NCBI RefSeq assembly: GCF_003236385.1
Contig: NZ_POUA01000024.1
Coordinates: 1-38,910 of the forward strand
Direction of reading: 5' to 3'
From: Spongiactinospora gelatinilytica
Lineage (GTDB): Bacteria > Actinomycetota > Actinomycetes > Streptosporangiales > Streptosporangiaceae
Length of the DNA stretch: 38,910 nt
The translations under genes and the position numbers were made by a program. Shown here piece by piece: positions 17,784 through 25,220 of this stretch (position 1 is its first letter; every line of letters starts with the position of its first letter). The notes below the pieces were generated by a model, which ran no database searches, had not been told where the DNA came from, and was given only the letters and a program-made list of their open reading frames with translations.

Positions 17784-18685
17784 CGCCGCCCCTCCAGGGT
17801 GATCGCGCGGGCGGGCTCGTCCGTGTGCTGATCTGCCTGCCGGTCCATGTAGGCCAGGACGAGATCCTCCAAGGTGAGGTGGCTGACCGACCAGCTCGGA
17901 TCGAGGATCGGGCCGTCGGCCCGGACGATGACGGTGCTCTGCCGGTCGGCGTGGCGGGCGGTGATGACGTGCTGGTCGGCGGGCAGGCGGCCGGGCTCGC
18001 GGCGCGGGCCGCTGAGCCGGTGGTGGGTCGCGAGCAGCCGCTCGACCTCGCCCGCCACCCGCACGCGCGAGCCGGTCAGCACGATCAGGTGGTCGCAGGC
18101 GCGTTCCAGGTCCGACAGCAGGTGGGAGGAGAGCACGACGCTGAGTTCGTACTCCACGACGGCCTCCATCAGGCCCTGGAGGAACTCGCGGCGGGCGAGC
18201 GGGTCGAGCGAGGCGACCGGCTCGTCCAGGAGCAGCAGCCGGGGACGTTTGGCCAGGCCCATGGTGAGGGCGAGCTGGGCGCGCTGCCCGCCGGACAGGC
18301 CGCCCGCGCGCTGCGCGGGGTCCAGTCCGAGCCGTTCGATCCGCTGCCTGGCGAGGCCGGCGTCCCAGCCCGGGTTGAGCCCGGCCCCGAGCCGCAGGTG
18401 GTCGGCGACGGTCAGCCTCGGGTAGACCGGGGTGTCCTGGGCGACGAACCCGATCTTGGCCAGTTGCGCCGGGCCGTCCGCCGGACGGCCGCCGAGCACG
18501 GTGATGCCGCCCGAGGTCGGCGCGAGCTGACCGGCCGCCAGCTTGAGGAACGTGCTCTTGCCCGCCCCGTTGGGGCCCACCAGCCCGACCACCCGCCCGG
18601 CGGGGATCTCAAGGGTGCAGTCGCGCAGCGCCCATCGCCTGCCGTACTTCTTGCCGAGTTCCTGGCTCTGCAATATCGGCGTCAC
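17780..18685 (-). CDS. ABC transporter ATP-binding protein
   Basis: This 301-aa ATPase has Walker A (GPNGAGKST), a Q-loop (GFVAQDTPV), the signature LSGGQRAQ, Walker B (LLLLDEPVASLD) and an H-loop (LSSHLL). A C-terminal extension of about 80 residues (LVLAYMDRQADQ) follows the core, as in drug- and peptide-type ABC-2 exporters. It has ATGA overlaps with the GntR gene upstream and the permease downstream. It forms the exporter with the 352-aa permease. Confidence 0.92.
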   Translation of the reverse strand: MTPILQSQELGKKYGRRWALRDCTLEIPAGRVVGLVGPNGAGKSTFLKLAAGQLAPTSGGITVLGGRPADGPAQLAKIGFVAQDTPVYPRLTVADHLRLGAGLNPGWDAGLARQRIERLGLDPAQRAGGLSGGQRAQLALTMGLAKRPRLLLLDEPVASLDPLARREFLQGLMEAVVEYELSVVLSSHLLSDLERACDHLIVLTGSRVRVAGEVERLLATHHRLSGPRREPGRLPADQHVITARHADRQSTVIVRADGPILDPSWSVSHLTLEDLVLAYMDRQADQHTDEPARAITLEGRR

Positions 18686-19074
18686 GCTATGTCCTCCTCC
18701 GCCGCGCTCCGGAAGGTGGTCGAGAACAGGGCCTCGATGCTCTCGTCGTCCAGGCCCGCGAGCCGCGCCTTGGCCAGCCAGCGGCGCAGCTCGCGGCGCA
18801 GCGGCTCGTGCGCGGCCAGCGAGGCGTTGGCCAGCGTGCGCGTCACGAACGTCCCGACCCCGGGCCGGGCGGCCACCAGTCCCTCGTGCTCGAGTTCGCG
18901 GTAGGCCTTGAGCACGGTGTTGGGGTTGATCGCCAGCCGCGCCACCACGTCCTTGACGGTGGGAAGCCGGTCCCCCTCGCGCAGCAGGCCGAGCCGCAGC
19001 GCGTGCCGTACCTGATGGACCAGTTGCAGGTACGGCGAGACCCCGGACCGGGCGTCCAGATGGAACTCGATCAC
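18682..19074 (-). CDS. GntR-family repressor, YtrA subfamily
   Basis: This 130-aa protein consists of a GntR winged helix-turn-helix (YLQLVHQVRHALRLGLL, then LPTVKDVVARLAINPNTVLKAY) plus a short helical tail, the hallmark of YtrA regulators, which usually repress their own ABC operon. It is the first gene of a five-gene unit with successive 4-bp overlaps. The GTG start has GGAGG (19079-19083) four bases upstream. The inducer is likely a cell-wall-active compound by family precedent, which is inference. Confidence 0.92.
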   Translation of the reverse strand: MIEFHLDARSGVSPYLQLVHQVRHALRLGLLREGDRLPTVKDVVARLAINPNTVLKAYRELEHEGLVAARPGVGTFVTRTLANASLAAHEPLRRELRRWLAKARLAGLDDESIEALFSTTFRSAAEEDIA

Positions 19075-19078
19075 CCTA

Positions 19079-19124
19079 CCTCCATTTATCTAGGTATCTA
19101 GTACTTTAGAGGTATAGAGGTTAA
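19079..19124 (-). promoter_or_regulatory. Promoter and candidate YtrA-type operator of the GntR/ABC operon
   Basis: Reading the minus strand, TTAACC (19119-19124) and TAGATA (19095-19100) form a -35/-10 pair with an 18-nt spacer. Around the -10, TAGATACC is tandemly repeated (TAGATA at 19095-19100 and 19087-19092) and gives CTAG-N4-CTAG symmetry, a plausible autoregulatory site. GGAGG follows at 19079-19083. This is the most AT-rich stretch for several kilobases. Confidence 0.6.
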
Positions 19125-19158
19125 GGGCGCATAAGGACGTGTGTCGGCGCGGGCCGGC

Positions 19159-19335
19159 CTACCAGAGGGCGGTGGGGTGTTCCGGGGTGTTCTGCGGCCT
19201 ACGGGAAGGATCGGCCTGCTGCCGGCGGCGCTGCCTGCGGCGACGGCCGAGCAGCCAGCCTGCCGCGAGGGCGGCCAGGCCGAGCGGGGTGCGGATCATG
19301 CGGCGGGCGAGCAGGAGTTTCAGGAAATTCACCAT
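19159..19335 (-). CDS. Small basic single-span membrane protein, possibly DUF6203-like
   Basis: This 58-codon frame starts MVNFLKLLLARRMIRTPLG, has a hydrophobic stretch LGLAALAAGWLLG (residues 18-30) and then a strongly basic run RRRRQRRRQQ. The layout resembles short actinobacterial proteins annotated DUF6203; that match is from memory and uncertain. It lies 39 bp downstream of the APC permease on the same strand and could be co-transcribed with it. GTG at 19332 is an alternative start. Confidence 0.55.
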   Translation of the reverse strand: MVNFLKLLLARRMIRTPLGLAALAAGWLLGRRRRQRRRQQADPSRRPQNTPEHPTALW

Positions 19336-19374
19336 GGCGAACGCCTGCCCCGGGGCGGGCCCGGCAAGCCTCGG

Positions 19375-20604
19375 CTACCGGCCGGGGCGGCCTCGCCGTA
19401 CCGCCCAGAGCGCGCCGCCCACGCAGAAGAGCGCGACTCCCGCGATCACCGATGTGAGCGGGAGCGTGAACGCCAGTACCAGGCACAGCACCACCCCCGC
19501 CGCCGGCACGACCTTGGGCGGCGCGCCCTCCTCGCGCGACAGCGTGAGGGCCGAGGCGTTGGCGATGGCGTAGTAGACCAGCACCCCGAACGACGAGAAC
19601 CCGATCGCCTCGCGCAGGTCGGCCACCAGCACCAGGGCGATCACGGCCACGCCGACCGCGAGTTCGGCCCGGCGCGGCACCTGCCTGACCGGTTCGACCG
19701 CCGCCAGGCCCACCGGCAGGTGCCGGTCGCGGGCCATCGCGAGCACGGTCCGTGACACGCCGAGGATGAGCGCGAGCAGTGCCCCCAGCGCCGACACCGC
19801 CGCGCCCACGCGGACGACCGGCGCGAGCCACCCGGCCCCGGCCGCCGTGGCGGCGTCGGCGAGCGGCGCGGGCGAGGCCGCGAGCCCCGCGGGTCCGAGT
19901 ACGGCGAGCGCGGTCCCCGCCACGGCCGCGTAGACGACGAGCGTGATGCCGAGGGCGATCGGGATGGCCCGGGGGATGGTGGTCGCCGGGTCGCGTACCT
20001 CCTCGCCGAGCGTGGCGATCCGGGCATATCCGGCGAAGGCGAAGAACAGCAGCCCGGCTCCCTGGAGGACGCCCCAGGAGGGCGCGTCCTGGAAGACCGG
20101 CAGCGCGACCGCCCCGCTCGCGCCCACCAGCACGACGGAGGCGAGCACCAGCAGCACGGCGGCCACGATGATCCGGGCGGCCAGGGCGGACTTGTGCACA
20201 CCGAACAGGTTGAGCGCGGTGAGCCCCGCCACGGCGGCGACCGCCGCCCACCGGCCGTACTCGGGCGCGAGGTAGATGCCGAACGTCAGCGCCATGGCGG
20301 CGCAGGAGGCCGTCTTGCCGGTGATGAACCCCCATCCGGCCAGGTAGCCCCACAGGTCGCCGAGCCGCCGACGCCCGTAGACGTAGGTGCCGCCGGACTC
20401 GGGGTAGCGCGCGGCCAGCCGGGCGGAGGAGACCGCGTTGCAGTACGCGGCCAGGGCGGCGATGGCGAGCGACAGCGGGAGCCACGAACCGGCCGCGCCG
20501 GCGGCGGGCGCGAAGGCGCTGAACACACCCGCGCCGATCATCGCCGCGAGCCCCACGACGACGGCGTCACCAGTGCCGAGCCGCCGCGCGAGTTCTCCGT
20601 TCAC
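19375..20604 (-). CDS. APC-family amino acid/amine permease
   Basis: This is a protein of about 409 aa with 12 predicted helices. The first helix carries the APC substrate motif GAGVFS (in VVGLAAMIGAGVFSAF). The loop after helix 2 (ARYPESGGTYVYGRRRLG) and helix 6 (LLFFAFAGYARIATLGEEVRDP) match cationic amino acid/amine transporters of the superfamily. The GTG start at 20604 has GGAGGG 6 nt upstream; the longer frame to 20667 has no such site. The substrate cannot be told from sequence alone. Confidence 0.9.
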   Translation of the reverse strand: MNGELARRLGTGDAVVVGLAAMIGAGVFSAFAPAAGAAGSWLPLSLAIAALAAYCNAVSSARLAARYPESGGTYVYGRRRLGDLWGYLAGWGFITGKTASCAAMALTFGIYLAPEYGRWAAVAAVAGLTALNLFGVHKSALAARIIVAAVLLVLASVVLVGASGAVALPVFQDAPSWGVLQGAGLLFFAFAGYARIATLGEEVRDPATTIPRAIPIALGITLVVYAAVAGTALAVLGPAGLAASPAPLADAATAAGAGWLAPVVRVGAAVSALGALLALILGVSRTVLAMARDRHLPVGLAAVEPVRQVPRRAELAVGVAVIALVLVADLREAIGFSSFGVLVYYAIANASALTLSREEGAPPKVVPAAGVVLCLVLAFTLPLTSVIAGVALFCVGGALWAVRRGRPGR

Positions 20605-20725
20605 CCGCCCTCCATCCCTGTCGAGAACCGCAAGCCTGCCTTCCCTCGTTGAACGCCGGGTGAACACCGGGCGGCGGTATGCAGGTCAGTCGGGTGGGGC
20701 GCAGGAGCCGGGGCTCCCGGGCAGG

Positions 20726-21325
20726 TCAGTGGGGAGGGGGCAGGCAGGCGGGGCGCAGGAGGGCGAACGCGCGGTCGACCAGGGCCAGGCGGTCGGCCTG
20801 GCCGTCCGCGTCGGCCCAGGCGCGGGACACGCCGTCGAGGGCCGCGCCCGCCGCCGCCGTGACCAGGTCCACGGTGAACGTGTCGAGACCGTGGCCCGGC
20901 CGGGCCAGCAGCGCACGCGTGATCAGCACGCGGGTCTCCTCGCGTTTCTGCGTGAACCGGGCGCGCAGCGCCGGGGTGGCCTCGATCAACCGCAGGCCGT
21001 CGAGCGCCTGCCGTTCGGCGTCGATCCGCTGCTCCCAGCCGCGCAGCACGGCGTGCAGGGTGTCCCACACGTCCTCGCCTTCGGGCCGGGCGGCGATCTC
21101 GTCCACGATCCGCTCCCCCATGAGATCCACGCGGCCGAGGACGACGTCCTCCTTGACCGGGAAGTAGCGGAAGAAGCTGCGTTTGGACATGCCGGCCGCG
21201 CGGGCGATGTCGTCGACCGTGGTCTCGTCGTACCCGCGTTCGGCGAACAGCCGCATCGCCGCCTCGGTCACCTCGGCCCGCACCGCCGCCTTGGTCCGCT
21301 CGCGTAGTCCTGTCACGCCCGTCAC
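20726..21325 (-). CDS. TetR-family transcriptional regulator
   Basis: This 199-aa regulator has an N-terminal helix-turn-helix (VTEAAMRLFAERGYDETTV, DDIARAAGMSKRSFFRYF, about residues 16-58) and an all-helical ligand domain. The SFFRYFPVKED tail resembles mycofactocin- and redox-linked TetR proteins. GTG at 21325 was chosen; GTG at 21316 is also possible. It is divergent from the SDR remnant, with a palindrome between them that is probably its operator. Confidence 0.9.
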   Translation of the reverse strand: MTGVTGLRERTKAAVRAEVTEAAMRLFAERGYDETTVDDIARAAGMSKRSFFRYFPVKEDVVLGRVDLMGERIVDEIAARPEGEDVWDTLHAVLRGWEQRIDAERQALDGLRLIEATPALRARFTQKREETRVLITRALLARPGHGLDTFTVDLVTAAAGAALDGVSRAWADADGQADRLALVDRAFALLRPACLPPPH

Positions 21326-21335
21326 CCTACACCGG

Positions 21336-21364
21336 TTGACATGTGTGGCACTCGGTGTCACATT
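21336..21364 (+). promoter_or_regulatory. Promoter with candidate TetR operator upstream of the SDR gene
   Basis: TTGACA (21336-21341) is followed after 17 nt by CACATT (21359-21364). The spacer contains the near-perfect inverted repeat TGTGGCAC-tcg-GTGTCACA (21344-21362, one mismatch). A repressor bound here would block polymerase directly, fitting the divergent TetR gene. Confidence 0.65.
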
Positions 21365-21370
21365 CAGAGC

Positions 21371-21877
21371 ATGGATCTCAGCGAGAAGACCGTACTCATC
21401 ACCGGCATCCCCGCCGGGCCGATCGACCTGGCCAACCTGCAAGCGGAGCGGCGGCTGCTCGGGTGGACGTTCAGCCACTACAACCACACCAAGACCATCC
21501 AGATGGCGATGAGCCACCGGTTCGCCGAGCTGGTGGGCGGCACCGGGGTGACGGTCAAGGTGGTCTACCCCGGGCACGGGTCCACGCCGATGAACCGGGC
21601 GATGCGGGTACGGAGCTTCCCATACGTGTACCGCCCGATCGCCCCGCTGGTGAAGCCGCTCGCCCCGATCTTCATGGCGGACCTCACCAAGCCCGCACGC
21701 TCCGGCATCCGGATGGCCACGGACCCGGCCCTTGAGGGGGTCACCGGCGCGTACTTCGGGCAGGACGGCCGGCGCAGGCCGTGGCCGTCCAGCGTGCTCG
21801 ACGTGCGGGTACGCGACCGGGTGTGGTCCCTCTGCGAGGAACTGAGCGCCCGGACACTTGGACACCTGTCCCATTAG
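21371..21877 (+). pseudogene. Short-chain dehydrogenase with in-frame internal deletion
   Basis: The frame starts MDLSEKTVLITG, the first strand of an SDR Rossmann fold, but then goes directly to GPIDLANLQAERR, a stretch found about 150 residues into normal family members. The glycine-rich GxxxGIG NAD(P) site, the NNAG motif and the catalytic Ser are gone, while the YxxxK pair survives (YNHTK) with the later VKVVYPGHGSTPMNR region. At 168 aa against about 290 it lacks some 120 residues, yet the frame is intact. It still has a good promoter and operator. It is very likely unable to bind cofactor. Confidence 0.8.
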
Positions 21878-21890
21878 CCATGCGTTGGTC

Positions 21891-22586
21891 TCAAGCCGCG
21901 AGGGCCGAGGCCTTGTCGGCGGCCCGCTCGCCCACCGCGCCCCGCCGTACCGCGGCGGCCTTGTCCCGGCAGCGCAGCAGCAGGCTACGGCCGAGCAGTA
22001 CCAGTACGCCCAGCTCGGTCACCACGACCAGCCGCTGCGTCAGGCCCGCCGGAATGTCATCGTTGCTCACCGGAATGCCCACGAACCGCAGCGCGTACGG
22101 CACGACCACGGCGACCAGGCAGACCAGCGCGATCCCGCAGAGCACCCGCATGGCCGTCGCCCAGCGGTCCCTGGTCACCAGCCGGGCCAGGATCAGCCCC
22201 GCCAGCGGCATGGCCAGGAACGCCACCAGCGCGGCGTACCTGTGGATGCCCCCCGACATCGACAACGGCACCCCCGGCCGGTCGGTGGGGAAGGCTCCCA
22301 CCAGCATCATGCAGGCCCCCCACGCCGCGACCAGCAACGCCACCCGCCTGGACCCGGCGGACCGGACCATCGCCATCGCGAACAACGCGGCCCCCGCCGC
22401 GAAGCAGGTGAGCGACACGCCCAGCAACCAGCCGGCGGGCGCGAAGGCGTACTCACTGATCAACCCGTGCATCGGGTCCAGCCCGGCGGTCAAATGCAGC
22501 CCGAGCATCGCGACGGCCCCCGTGACCACCGCCGCGAACCCGGCGACGACCAATCCCTTCGTCCGGATTTGTACTTCAATCCCCAT
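21891..22586 (-). CDS. DUF998-family membrane protein
   Basis: This 231-aa protein has six predicted helices, with the DUF998 pattern: LDPMHGLISEYAFAP after helix 1, a central AFPTDRPG loop, and MSGGIHRYAALVAF before the next helix. The function of this family is not established. It is convergent with the SDR remnant (13 bp apart) and ends in a basic cytoplasmic tail. The ATG start MGIEVQIRTKG gives a short cytoplasmic N-terminus. Confidence 0.85.
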   Translation of the reverse strand: MGIEVQIRTKGLVVAGFAAVVTGAVAMLGLHLTAGLDPMHGLISEYAFAPAGWLLGVSLTCFAAGAALFAMAMVRSAGSRRVALLVAAWGACMMLVGAFPTDRPGVPLSMSGGIHRYAALVAFLAMPLAGLILARLVTRDRWATAMRVLCGIALVCLVAVVVPYALRFVGIPVSNDDIPAGLTQRLVVVTELGVLVLLGRSLLLRCRDKAAAVRRGAVGERAADKASALAA

Positions 22587-22826
22587 GGCTCACAAGGCTG
22601 GCGGGAAGGGGCGTAACGGGGTATCGGAGATCGCCCCAGACCCGGCCCTGACCCCTCCCTTAAGGCATCCCGGGGGAGATAGGGACAGCCATACCGGGGC
22701 ACTTGCCGCAAAGCACCTGTGACCTGCCGTTTTCCCCTCGGGGGTAGGGCCAGCCCCATCAGGGTTCACCCCTCGCCCGCACCCTGGGAGCGGTACCGTG
22801 TCAGGCACCGGATCAGGGGGTCACCG

Positions 22827-22961
22827 ATGTCCATGAGCGGGGATGAAGCCGGGCGCGAACCACCTCCTACGCTCCCCGGCCATCGCGCGCCGGCTCATCG
22901 AAATCGACGAGTGATAATCGACCTGGACGAAGGGGTCGAGGGAGCGGGGGCAACGCGGTGA
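22827..22961 (+). CDS. Hypothetical 44-aa protein coupled to the zinc-knuckle protein
   Basis: This short frame starts MSMSGDEAGREPPPTL, contains RNRRVIIDLDEG and ends by a GTGA overlap with the next gene. The coupling is the main argument that it is translated; the ribosome binding site (CAGGGGG) is weak. Its composition is hydrophilic, with no recognisable domain. The 240 bp before it (22587-22826) hold no gene or clear signal. Confidence 0.45.
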   Translation: MSMSGDEAGREPPPTLPGHRAPAHRNRRVIIDLDEGVEGAGATR

Positions 22962-23161
22962 GAGAGATCACGCAACGCCACTTCTGCGGCATGTGCGGTG
23001 GTTCAGGCACACGCGAGGTACCGCGGGCGGTGGCGCTGAAGGGCACGATCCAGACCGCTGTCGTGGTGGAAAGCTGCACGTACTGCGACAGCAAGGGCTA
23101 TATCGAGTACACGGCCACCGTCCGCCCGCTCCCCGAAAATGAGGACGAGCCAGAGCAATAG
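22958..23161 (+). CDS. Small DnaJ-type zinc-knuckle protein
   Basis: This 67-aa protein has two CxxC pairs with the glycine pattern of DnaJ-like zinc ribbons: CGMCGGSGT (residues 10-18) and CTYCDSKGY (about 44-52), followed by an acidic tail (ENEDEPEQ). It probably binds one zinc ion structurally. The GTG start overlaps the previous stop by 4 bp. The role is unknown; it sits at the edge of the accessory patch that includes the Scr1/DUF397 genes. Confidence 0.7.
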   Translation: MREITQRHFCGMCGGSGTREVPRAVALKGTIQTAVVVESCTYCDSKGYIEYTATVRPLPENEDEPEQ

Positions 23162-23217
23162 CGCCGTAACGGCGGGCGGCGCTTGCCGGGCATGCCGCCA
23201 ACCCCAGAACGCCGCCC

Positions 23218-23291
23218 CCCGCCTCCGGCGGGACACAATGGCCCTCGCTGACGCTCGGACCGCTCTTCCTCATGTCGGGCTCCGCCCGACG
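23218..23291 (+). repeat. REP-like hairpin element, copy A
   Basis: Two short hairpins occur together: CCCGCC-tcc-GGCGGG (23218-23232) and GTCGGGC-tcc-GCCCGAC (23274-23290). The segment 23233-23291 (ACACAATGG to CCCGACG) aligns along its whole length, with roughly three quarters of bases identical and two small gaps, to the reverse complement of 25930-25986. The rest of 23162-23378 shows nothing else. Confidence 0.7.
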
Positions 23292-23378
23292 CTGGCGCCA
23301 CCGAACACACTTCCCTCAAGCTCCAGTCAGACAGGTCGGCAACCGGAGTCGTAGTTAGAGGGAGTACGCCTGGAGAGG

Positions 23379-23513
23379 TCAGCGATCCAGCCGAAGCTCA
23401 TCGAACCGGACCGCCCGATCCCCTGGAATGACGATCGGGCCGGCCACCTCCACAACCCGATCACCCGAGTACATCGACCTGGTGATCACGAAAATGGGCA
23501 CCTCACCGGACAT
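23379..23513 (-). pseudogene. Remnant of a GntR-family regulator (UTRA domain C-terminus)
   Basis: The last 44 codons (GEVPIFVITRSMYSGDRVVE, then VAGPIVIPGDRAVRFDEL) match the end of a UTRA effector domain, where GntR/HutC proteins read roughly VIxITRTAYDxxGRPVEVxxMVxPADR. Nothing upstream in this frame resembles the helix-turn-helix or the rest of the UTRA domain. It is therefore a 3' fragment left by deletion or insertion. Confidence 0.7.
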
Positions 23514-23526
23514 GCCGTGACGATTT

Positions 23527-23940
23527 TCACGCCACCGCGGCGCAGGAAGTTCTAGCTGTACCGCTCCAAGGCCCCGCCCCAAAGTCCCATCCGCCGCTCC
23601 CGCCGCCCCTGGGCCCGGCGAAGACGATTGAAGGCAAGCCACTCATCCACCCAGTCGCCCGGCTCAGTGTCCGCATCCGGCCACCAGGCCGGGAGACCGG
23701 GAACGCGGTACCGCCCTCGATCTGCGTGAGATGAAGTTCGACCCGATCACCCGCACGCCCCGACCGCGCGCCATGGATCACGGCATTGGTCATCAGCTCA
23801 CTGATGACCAGCACCACCGAGTACTCATCGCCGTCGTAGCCATGCACAGTGAGCACGGCCCGGACGAACGCCCGTGACACCGGAACCGACGAGGCCGCAG
23901 CAGGAAGCCGCACCATCCCCAGGAACGTCGTCACGGGCAC
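23527..23940 (-). pseudogene. RsbW-like HATPase (anti-sigma factor type) truncated after the N box
   Basis: The first 77 or so codons are a normal start for the HATPase_c proteins that accompany Scr1/DUF397 pairs: LPAAASSVPVSRAFVRAVL, then SVVLVISELMTNAVIHGARS (N box) and RVELHLTQIEGG. After about 23705 family resemblance ends: the expected DxG and GRGL boxes of the ATP site are absent and the frame runs through unrelated DNA to 23527. The protein could not bind ATP. It is divergent from the Scr1-type gene, the usual layout of these loci. Confidence 0.72.
23552..23722 (-). pseudogene. 3' fragment of an unidentified gene fused onto the HATPase remnant
   Basis: In a frame different from the HATPase, a 56-codon stretch reads DRGRYRVPGLPAWWPDAD, then TEPGDWVDEWLAFNRLRRAQ, and stops at 23552. 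Its composition is protein-like, with Trp-rich and acidic segments and a helical tail, unlike the low-complexity shadow translations around it. It looks like the genuine C-terminus of some protein whose 5' part was lost. The family is not recognised. Confidence 0.45.
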
Positions 23941-24006
23941 CTCCGATCTGGCCCCTGCTGCCGCCGCGAGCTGGCATGCTCATATCGGCACATACAGGCT
24001 CCTTTA

Positions 24007-24048
24007 TGCAGGGCTGCATCGTGCAGGGCTCTAGATTGAAGCCCTGCA
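24007..24048 (+). promoter_or_regulatory. Three-box operator upstream of the Scr1-type regulator
   Basis: TGCAGGGCT occurs twice in direct orientation (24007-24015 and 24022-24030, 15-bp period) and once inverted as AGCCCTGCA (24040-24048). Boxes 2 and 3 form a perfect 9-bp inverted repeat with a 9-nt spacer. The site is about 25 bp before the regulator start and in the divergent gap, so it is probably bound by that regulator. Confidence 0.68.
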
Positions 24049-24073
24049 GCATAGATAGGGAAGGGAGTTGCGC

Positions 24074-24937
24074 ATGCCCGCTGGAAACAATCCAGTACGC
24101 CGTCGCCAGCTCACCGCCGAGCTGAAGCGTCTGCGCGACCTCGCGGGCCTGACTCAAGAGGAGGTGGCAAGCCGCGCCGACTGGCACCACACCAAGGTGT
24201 TCCGCATCGAGTCCGGCCGCACGGCACCGCACCCCAACGACGTACGAGTACTCGCAACGGTCTACGGCCTCAAGGACGAGGAGCAGATACAAGCGCTCAT
24301 CCAGCTCGCCAAGGACTCGCGGAAACGTGGCTGGTGGTACTCCTACCGGGACGTACTGCCGAGCCGGTACGAGTTCTTGATCGGGCTGGAGCAAGAAGCG
24401 GCCAGCATCCGTACGTTCGAGCTGGCCGTTGTTCCAGGTCTGCTCCAGACAGAAGACTACGCTCGCGCCCTGATCCGTGGCGGCCCGCTCGAACTCGGCC
24501 CCGACGAGATCCAGCGGCGGCTTGAAGTTCGCCTCACGCGACAGCAGGTGCTCGCCAAAGAAGATCGCCCTCAGTTCTGGGCGATCATCGACGAGGCCGT
24601 ACTACATCGCCTCGTCGGTGGGCCCGAGGTCATGGGCGCTCAGCTTGACCATCTCATCGCCGCTGCCGCGGAAGGGCGAACCACCATCCAGGTCGTCCCC
24701 TACACGGTAGGAGCACATCCCGGCACGATCGGAAGTTTCATCGTCCTGGGCTTCGCAGAGCCCGGCGAGATCGACGTTGTCTACACAGAGACCATCGGTG
24801 GATCACTATCAGTAGACAAGCCCGACGAGGTCCGCCACTTCACCACGGCCTTTGACCACCTCAGAGCCGTCGCACTCAGTCCAGATGACTCAAACGCTAT
24901 GCTTATTGCAGCTCGCAGAGCTTTGACCGACAAGTGA
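24074..24937 (+). CDS. XRE-family regulator, Scr1/WhiJ type (DUF5753)
   Basis: This 287-aa protein has an N-terminal Cro/C1 helix-turn-helix (LKRLRDLAGLTQEEVASRA, then HHTKVFRIESGRTAPHPND, about residues 16-60) and a DUF5753 domain (FELAVVPGLLQTEDYARALI through FWAIIDEAVLHRLVGGPEVM and TIQVVPYTVGAHPGTIGSF). The ATG was chosen because AGGGAG lies 6 nt upstream. Proteins of this kind in Streptomyces pair with a small DUF397 protein, act in developmental or antibiotic control, and have been described as toxin/antitoxin-like pairs. The DUF397 gene follows at 12 bp. Codon choice is less G/C-extreme than in flanking metabolic genes. Confidence 0.92.
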   Translation: MPAGNNPVRRRQLTAELKRLRDLAGLTQEEVASRADWHHTKVFRIESGRTAPHPNDVRVLATVYGLKDEEQIQALIQLAKDSRKRGWWYSYRDVLPSRYEFLIGLEQEAASIRTFELAVVPGLLQTEDYARALIRGGPLELGPDEIQRRLEVRLTRQQVLAKEDRPQFWAIIDEAVLHRLVGGPEVMGAQLDHLIAAAAEGRTTIQVVPYTVGAHPGTIGSFIVLGFAEPGEIDVVYTETIGGSLSVDKPDEVRHFTTAFDHLRAVALSPDDSNAMLIAARRALTDK

Positions 24938-24949
24938 CAGGAGGTGGCG

Positions 24950-25156
24950 ATGACCCGAATTGACCTGTCGAATGCAGTGTGGCGTAAGAGCAGCCGCTCG
25001 CAGCAGAATGGAGCGTGCGTTGAGGTTGCCACGCTCCACCAGCACGTTGCGGTACGCGACAGCAAGAACCCTGACGGTCCCGTCTTGATCTTCACCACTG
25101 AGGACTGGCGAGCGTTCACAGGTGCAGTTGCGCGCGGCGAAACCCCGGCTCCATAG
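24950..25156 (+). CDS. DUF397 protein, partner of the Scr1-type regulator
   Basis: This 68-aa protein shows the DUF397 core WRKSSRSQQNGACVEVA, then VAVRDSKNPDGPVLIFT and EDWRAFTGAV. It is of the BldB-like small-protein class that works with the regulator encoded just upstream; its direct effect (repressor partner or toxin) varies between studied loci. The ATG has AGGAGG at 24939-24944, 5 nt away. A GTG two codons earlier overlaps the ribosome binding site and is unlikely. Confidence 0.92.
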   Translation: MTRIDLSNAVWRKSSRSQQNGACVEVATLHQHVAVRDSKNPDGPVLIFTTEDWRAFTGAVARGETPAP

Positions 25157-25186
25157 CCCATTGTCGTTGTATTCGATCACTTGACC

Positions 25187-25214
25187 GTGCCCCTGCCGTT
25201 CCCGGTAGGGGCAC
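25187..25214 (+). terminator. Terminator of the Scr1/DUF397 operon
   Basis: A perfect 8-bp stem GTGCCCCT/AGGGGCAC with a 12-nt loop lies 31 nt after the DUF397 stop. No T run follows. Confidence 0.65.
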
Positions 25215-25220
25215 AAGCAT

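Noticed and set aside
24007-24048. CRISPR-like repeat array
   Set aside because: Only three 9-bp boxes, one inverted, with unequal spacing and no cas genes nearby; it fits an operator.
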